A DNA stretch of 5,089 nucleotides, from assembly GCA_025929125.1 (NCBI GenBank), contig JAICMT010000153.1, positions 1 to 5,089 of the forward strand, written 5' to 3'. Origin of the DNA: Acidobacteriaceae bacterium (GTDB lineage: Bacteria > Acidobacteriota > Terriglobia > Terriglobales > Acidobacteriaceae). This document shows, piece after piece, positions 1 through 5,089 of this stretch. Position 1 is the first letter of the stretch, and every line of letters starts with the position of its first letter. The position numbers and the translations under genes are program-made. The notes beneath the pieces were generated by a model, which searched no databases, had not been told where the DNA came from, and was given only the letters and a program-made list of their open reading frames with translations.

Positions 1-750
1 CGTTGACTTGACCGGCGAGCTGCCCGTGAAGGCGCTGGTGGAGGGCGTCGTCACCGCCTCATACGACAGCGTGCCCGTCAGCGTCGGATCCAGGTTTTCC
101 GGCTGAGGGCCGCCGCCATTGGTGCTCAACACCAGTCCGCCTGATCCCGTACCGCCTCCTCCTGCGCCATTCGAGGTGCCGCCGGGGCCACCACCGCCCG
201 TCACTGCGGTTCCAACCCCACCCAGCGTTCCCGAAACAAGACCGGTAGAGACGCCTCGAAGAGAGGACCCAGCCCGCGCCCGCAGAATGTCCGTGTCCGC
301 AATGTCCAGATTGATGCGCGCGATCGCGATGTCAAAGTTGTTCTCGAGAGCCAGCAGAACCGCGTCGGAGAGGCTCAGGTAAATCTTGCCATCGCGCACC
401 AGCTGATCAAGTCGCGGCGTGTTGCCCAGCCGCGTCGCAGGATACGTGGACGGCGAATAGAGCGTGAACGGATTCGGAAACAAGCCGTGTGGATGCGTGT
501 AGTCATGCTCGGTGGGCCGCAGGTACAACGGCTCAGTCATCTTCGGCTGCGGAGCCGCCGGCACACCCTGGTCGCGTCCCGTGGGAGCCTGTGCGGCCGG
601 CGCGGTCGCGTCAGCGGCGGGCGTAGCGATTGGGCTGGGCTGCTGTGCCGGTGCGGAGGAAGCTCCCGCTTGCTGCGCCCAACCCGGCTGTGCCATTCCA
701 CTCAGCAGCAGCACAATGGCCGCCGTTGCCTGCATATCCTTAAGTCTCAC
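1..750 (-). CDS. TolC/OEP-family outer-membrane efflux protein, N-terminal part (3' end outside window)
   Basis: Open minus-strand frame of 250 codons running off the left edge, so only the N-terminal half or so is visible. Seen: a signal peptide with basic n-region MRLKDMQ, hydrophobic core at about residues 8-20 (AIVLLLSG) and likely cleavage after Ala25 (GWA/QQ); an Ala/Pro/Gln-rich linker (about 26-70); then at about 122-160 an amphipathic helix with LSLSDAVLLALENNFDIAIA followed by LDIADTDILRARAG. That is the typical first conserved helix of TolC-type outer-membrane efflux proteins. Residues 177-214 are very glycine-rich. Known of the family: trimeric outer-membrane channels with long periplasmic helices that work with RND/MFP or ABC pumps. 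Inferred: exported outer-membrane channel, substrate unknown. No pump gene is visible; it could lie to the left. The GTG at 750 is preferred because GGAG lies 8 nt upstream and it adds the charged n-region; the alternative ATG at 735 has no well-spaced ribosome site. Confidence 0.85.
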   Translation of the reverse strand, partial: MRLKDMQATAAIVLLLSGMAQPGWAQQAGASSAPAQQPSPIATPAADATAPAAQAPTGRDQGVPAAPQPKMTEPLYLRPTEHDYTHPHGLFPNPFTLYSPSTYPATRLGNTPRLDQLVRDGKIYLSLSDAVLLALENNFDIAIARINLDIADTDILRARAGSSLRGVSTGLVSGTLGGVGTAVTGGGGPGGTSNGAGGGGTGSGGLVLSTNGGGPQPENLDPTLTGTLSYEAVTTPSTSAFTGSSPVKST

Positions 751-1072
751 TTGGTCGTCTCCAGCTCTTCTTTCCCAGAGCGCCGCGCGCAGGCACAGCA
801 CTCCCTCTATCGATTCCGGCTAGTGTTCCGTGTGTTCTCGTTAAAGACGTGCGCCGGCAGCCGGGCGATTCATAATCGCGGCAGATCGGGTATCGATCCC
901 TTAACTCCCTGCCGCGCTGTCTGCAGGTTAGCTACGAAGCCGGCGCGGGTATGGTTCCCTGAAATCCGCAAGCTCCGCTGCCCCTGCGCCCGAGTATACC
1001 AACTACCGCAGCCTCAACTGCTTACGACCTGTCCGCGATCGGTGTCGCACGTGGTACCGTGCAAATCAACAG
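751..1072. other. Divergent intergenic region between the TolC-family gene and truA
   Basis: This 322-base stretch separates two divergently read genes and should hold both promoters. I see no convincing paired -35/-10 on either strand. Weak -10-like hexamers for truA are TATGGT (950-955) and TATACC (995-1000), neither with a good -35 partner. Short structures seen: a direct repeat GTGTTC at 823-828 and 832-837 (GAACAC-N3-GAACAC when read towards the TolC-family gene); an inverted repeat GATCG-N5-CGATC at 884-898; and an inverted repeat GCACG-N6-CGTGC at 1047-1062, just before truA. Any of these could be regulator sites, but each is short enough to arise by chance. Plus-strand open reading through this region continues a shadow of the minus-strand gene and carries no recognisable protein. 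Confidence 0.6.
759..762 (-). promoter_or_regulatory. Ribosome binding site of the TolC-family gene (decides GTG start)
   Basis: On the minus strand GGAG is followed by 8 nt and then GTG at 750-748. This spacing is ideal. The in-frame ATG at 735-733 is preceded by AAGGAT only one base away, too close to serve as a Shine-Dalgarno site. The GTG start also supplies the Arg and Lys expected at the front of a signal peptide. Confidence 0.65.
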
Positions 1073-1963
1073 ATGACGCATTGGAAGCTCACGCTCGCGT
1101 ACGACGGCACCGCATTCCACGGCTGGCAGGTTCAGCCGGGCCTTGCGACCATTCAGGGTACGCTCGCCGATGCCATTCACCGTGCCGTCGGAGAGCGGGT
1201 GCTGCCGCAGGGCTCCGGCCGGACTGATACCGGTGTTCACGCTCTCGGGCAGGTCGCTTCGTTTTCTCTCCAGGCGCCCATCCCGCCCGATCGTCTCCAG
1301 CTCGCGCTTAATCGCTGTCTTCCCCCCAGCATCCGCGTGCTCTCGGCGGAGCCGGTCGGCCCCGATTTCCACGCACGCCACTCCGCGGTTGCTAAAACGT
1401 ACGAGTACCGCATCTTCCCTCTTCGCCCGTTACAGGACCGCCTGGCCTCTCCCCCCTCCGGCCCGAACCTCTCTTCGCACGAATACATCTGCCCGCCTAC
1501 GCTCGCGCCATTTGTCTGGCCTTGCCCCTGGCCTCTCTCCCTCACGCTACTCAACCGGGCCGCAGTACACGTCCTCGGCACTCATGACTTCACAAGCTTC
1601 GCCGCCTCGGACCCCGAGCTCTCACTCCGCCTGCCGCCGACTGGTCCAGCATTCGAGCCCTGGGATCCGGCAAAAGCAGCGGCAGCCCGCACTCCGGTCC
1701 GTACGATTTCACGCTCGGAGTGGCGCGAGCGCGAAGGACTTCTTGTTTACACCGTGACCGCAACCGGCTTCCTCCACCACATGGTTCGCAACCTGGTCGG
1801 CACCTTCGTTCAGTGCGGTGCCGGGCGTATGGATTCCAATGCCATCCCGCAGCTTCTCGCCGCCCGCGACCGCTCGCTCTCCGGACCGACCGCACCGGCC
1901 AGTGGCCTCTTTCTCCTCTCCGTCGAATATCCTCAATCCCAGCCCCACCAGCCGCTTCCCTAA
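1073..1963 (+). CDS. truA: tRNA pseudouridine(38-40) synthase TruA
   Basis: Isomerises uridine to pseudouridine at positions 38-40 of the tRNA anticodon stem-loop; cytosolic, cofactor-free, dimeric in characterised members. Seen: N-terminal LAYDGTAFHGWQVQP (residues 8-22); catalytic motif SGRTDTGVHALGQ (48-60) with the nucleophilic Asp52 and conserved Arg50; KTYEYRIF (108-115) with the active-site Tyr110; GTHDFTSFAA (169-178); and FLHHMVRNLVGTF (233-245). All landmarks are in the expected order. At 296 aa it is some 25-30 residues longer than the E. coli enzyme. The excess sits in a Pro-rich stretch around 117-156 and a second stretch at about 179-206. The ATG at 1073 fits the family start exactly, and no start codon was found in frame just upstream. 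No Shine-Dalgarno site is evident before it. The stop at 1961-1963 lies 4 nt before the next gene, suggesting an operon. Confidence 0.96.
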   Translation: MTHWKLTLAYDGTAFHGWQVQPGLATIQGTLADAIHRAVGERVLPQGSGRTDTGVHALGQVASFSLQAPIPPDRLQLALNRCLPPSIRVLSAEPVGPDFHARHSAVAKTYEYRIFPLRPLQDRLASPPSGPNLSSHEYICPPTLAPFVWPCPWPLSLTLLNRAAVHVLGTHDFTSFAASDPELSLRLPPTGPAFEPWDPAKAAAARTPVRTISRSEWREREGLLVYTVTATGFLHHMVRNLVGTFVQCGAGRMDSNAIPQLLAARDRSLSGPTAPASGLFLLSVEYPQSQPHQPLP

Positions 1964-1967
1964 TTTC

Positions 1968-3212
1968 ATGTCAGCCGAAGCCCACGCCCGGATCGCCCAT
2001 CTCGCCTCGGCCTCTGCCATCCACCGGGCATTCGGCTGGCTGCATCTGCATGCGCCGCAGCTGCGCCGCTGGCACATTGAGCTGCTCGGCATTCCGGCTC
2101 CGCCATTCGGCGAGTCAGCGCGCGCCGCTTGGTTTCTGGAGCGCTTCCAGCAACTGGGTCTCGCGCAGGCTCATCTCGACGAGGTCGGCAACGCGCTCGC
2201 CGAACTGCCTTCCTCTGCCGCAGCGCCCGGCTCTCCTGTAATCCTGCTCTCAGCCCATCTGGACACCGTCTTTCCACCCGGTACACCCATCGATATCCGC
2301 GAGTCCGGCACCCGCATTCTGGCGCCCGGAGCCTGCGACAACGGGGCTGGTCTCACCGCGCTGCTCGGCCTGGCCGCCGCGCTGCAGCACGCGGGGATCA
2401 GGCCGCCTGTCACGCTTCTGTTCGCCGCCAATGTCGGAGAGGAGGGCGAGGGCAATCTTCGTGGCATGCGCCACCTCTTCAACGGCTCGCCGTATGCGGG
2501 ACGAATCGCGGCAGCGTTTGCCCTCGAGGGCGCTGGCAACTCCGCCCTGGTGACGCGCGCCCTGGCCAGTCGCCGTTTCCGGGTTACCGTCACTGGTCCC
2601 GGCGGCCATTCGTGGACCGACGCAGGCGCGCTCAACCCCATCCTGCTGCTCGCACGTGCGTTGCTGGCCTTGGAGCCGCTGCGGCAGGAAGCCACGCCGC
2701 GCATCACTCTGAACGTCGGCCAGATCTCGGGCGGCACCTCCATCAACTCCATCCCGGAGTCTGCCAGCGCCCTGATTGACCTTCGCTCAGCGGATGCGGC
2801 TCAGCTTGCCGCCGCTGAGACCACCCTCCGCTCCACGCTGGAGCAGCAGATCCTTCGCATCCCTTTTCCCAACACCAACCCCGTTCCCGCACCCCATCCC
2901 GCGCTCACCATCGAGATCGTGGGAGACCGCCCCGCCGGCGCTCTTCCCGCCGACTCGCCGCTGCTCCAAACTGTGCGGGCTGTAGACCGGCATCTGAACC
3001 TGCGCACCGACCCCGGCCTGGGATCGACCGATGCTAATGTCCCACTCTCGCTCGGCGTCCCCGCGGTGGCGATGGGAAGCGGAGGAACCGGCGGCGGCAT
3101 TCACACCGTCGCGGAGTGGTACGACCCCGCCGGGCGAGACATCGCGCTCCGCCGCATCCTGCTCTCCGTGCTCGACACCGCGCTCAGGCTCAGGGAAGCG
3201 AATCCGTTCTGA
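1968..3212 (+). CDS. M20-family metallopeptidase/amidohydrolase (M20/M25/M40 type)
   Basis: 414 aa, no signal peptide, probably cytosolic. Seen in order: HIELLGIPAPPFGE (36-49), a typical N-terminal substrate-side segment; SAHLDTVFPPGT (95-106) with metal ligand His97 and Asp99; GACDNGAGL (121-129) with bridging ligand Asp124; NVGEEGEGNLRG (155-166) with catalytic Glu158 and ligand Glu159; FALEGAG (184-190) with probable ligand Glu187; a dimerisation domain at about 200-312 containing GPGGHSW (210-216, His214); and GTGGGIHTVAEWYD (373-386) with the last ligand His379. Known of the family: di-zinc exo- or dipeptidases and N-acyl amino acid hydrolases. The GEEGEGNLRG box resembles peptidase T-like members, but the substrate cannot be told. 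Start ATG 1968 is chosen because the protein aligns with the family from here. The frame is open back to 1818, but that part lies inside truA and reads as low-complexity Pro/Ser. With no ribosome site and a 4-nt gap after truA, translational coupling is likely. Confidence 0.88.
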   Translation: MSAEAHARIAHLASASAIHRAFGWLHLHAPQLRRWHIELLGIPAPPFGESARAAWFLERFQQLGLAQAHLDEVGNALAELPSSAAAPGSPVILLSAHLDTVFPPGTPIDIRESGTRILAPGACDNGAGLTALLGLAAALQHAGIRPPVTLLFAANVGEEGEGNLRGMRHLFNGSPYAGRIAAAFALEGAGNSALVTRALASRRFRVTVTGPGGHSWTDAGALNPILLLARALLALEPLRQEATPRITLNVGQISGGTSINSIPESASALIDLRSADAAQLAAAETTLRSTLEQQILRIPFPNTNPVPAPHPALTIEIVGDRPAGALPADSPLLQTVRAVDRHLNLRTDPGLGSTDANVPLSLGVPAVAMGSGGTGGGIHTVAEWYDPAGRDIALRRILLSVLDTALRLREANPF

Positions 3213-3418
3213 AGCATACGCATCCAGCGGATCCCACATGCCCTGCGCGCACTTCCCTCACCTCAAGCTCCGCATGCCGCGGACTATACTCAAACGGAAG
3301 CTCTCCGGTACGCATCCAATTCCGTAACCCCGAACGTCTCTAGAGCAGCAATTCCGGTTTTCGGCGCCACACTCAGGATTCAGCACTACCCAGGAAGTTA
3401 CGAGGTCTTATTCCCGAA
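3213..3418. other. Intergenic region before the HtrA-type protease gene
   Basis: This 206-base stretch should carry the end of the truA-peptidase transcript and the promoter of the protease gene. A -10-like TATACT lies at 3285-3290, without a recognisable -35 at 15-19 bases upstream. An 8-base direct repeat, CAATTCCG, occurs at 3317-3324 and 3349-3356, 32 bases apart. CTCTAGAG (3338-3345) is a palindrome between the copies. No hairpin followed by a T-run was found, so no intrinsic terminator is called. I see no clear GAACTT/TCTGA pair of the enterobacterial sigma-E type. Confidence 0.5.
3402..3405 (+). promoter_or_regulatory. Possible ribosome binding site of the HtrA-type gene
   Basis: GAGG ends 13 nt before the ATG at 3419, longer than the usual 5-9 nt. 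A second purine stretch, AGGAAG at 3392-3397, is further away still. The next in-frame ATG (residue 12) has no better site, so the ATG at 3419 is kept, with some doubt about initiation strength. Confidence 0.35.
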
Positions 3419-5077
<1,659 letters not shown>

Positions 5078-5089
5078 TCGAAGCACTGC

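Noticed and set aside
119..382. Plus-strand open frame, proline-rich at its start (87 aa)
   Set aside because: It is the antisense shadow of the glycine-rich part of the TolC-family gene: Gly codons GGC/GGT read as Pro/Ala on the other strand. No ribosome site or recognisable domain.
487..1227. Plus-strand open frame of 246 aa spanning the divergent region
   Set aside because: It overlaps the minus-strand gene, crosses the intergenic region and enters truA in another frame. Its product is Arg/Ser/Cys-rich and resembles no family, as expected of a high-GC shadow.
1818..1967. 50-residue N-terminal extension of the M20 hydrolase
   Set aside because: It lies wholly within truA and reads as Pro/Ser low complexity. 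The family-like sequence begins at or soon after the ATG at 1968.
2171..2752. Long minus-strand open frame (193 aa) inside the hydrolase gene
   Set aside because: Antisense shadow of a gene whose full set of metal ligands and catalytic residues is on the plus strand. No recognisable motif in the minus frame.
3271..3284. CCGC-N5-GCGG hairpin as a terminator of the truA-hydrolase operon
   Set aside because: The stem is only 4 bp and no T-run follows, so it does not qualify as an intrinsic terminator.
3285..3290. TATACT as the -10 box of the protease promoter
   Set aside because: A good hexamer, but no -35-like sequence lies 15-19 bases upstream and there is no extended -10 TGN. Not strong enough to list as a promoter.

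Overview
The window is high-GC DNA with four protein-coding genes and no RNA gene, mobile element or CRISPR array that I can support. The mix suggests a soil acidobacterium (Acidobacteriota, Terriglobales/Acidobacteriaceae type). This rests on remembered family resemblance: a glycine-rich TolC-family protein, an M20-type hydrolase directly behind truA, and a Do-type protease with a Q/G/D-rich loop. It has not been tested by any search.

Layout. Positions 1-750 hold the 5' part of a TolC/OEP-family outer-membrane efflux protein gene on the minus strand; its 3' end lies outside the left edge. Its best start is a GTG at 750, not the ATG at 735. Positions 751-1072 are a divergent intergenic region with short repeats but no convincing promoter. 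Positions 1073-1963 (+) are truA, the tRNA pseudouridine(38-40) synthase gene. Four bases later, at 1968-3212 (+), comes an M20-family metallopeptidase-like hydrolase, probably co-transcribed and translationally coupled. Positions 3213-3418 are intergenic. Positions 3419-5077 (+) encode a membrane-anchored or exported Do/HtrA-type serine protease with two PDZ domains. The last 12 bases are non-coding as far as visible.

Functionally these are ordinary, mostly housekeeping genes: tRNA modification, peptide or amide hydrolysis in the cytosol, periplasmic protein quality control and outer-membrane export. The export protein and the HtrA protease both act in the cell envelope, but nothing in the sequence ties them into one system. 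All catalytic residues expected for the three enzymes are present. I did not find a novel system. The points worth checking are the GTG start, glycine-rich or low-complexity insertions in three of the proteins, and short repeats in the two intergenic regions.
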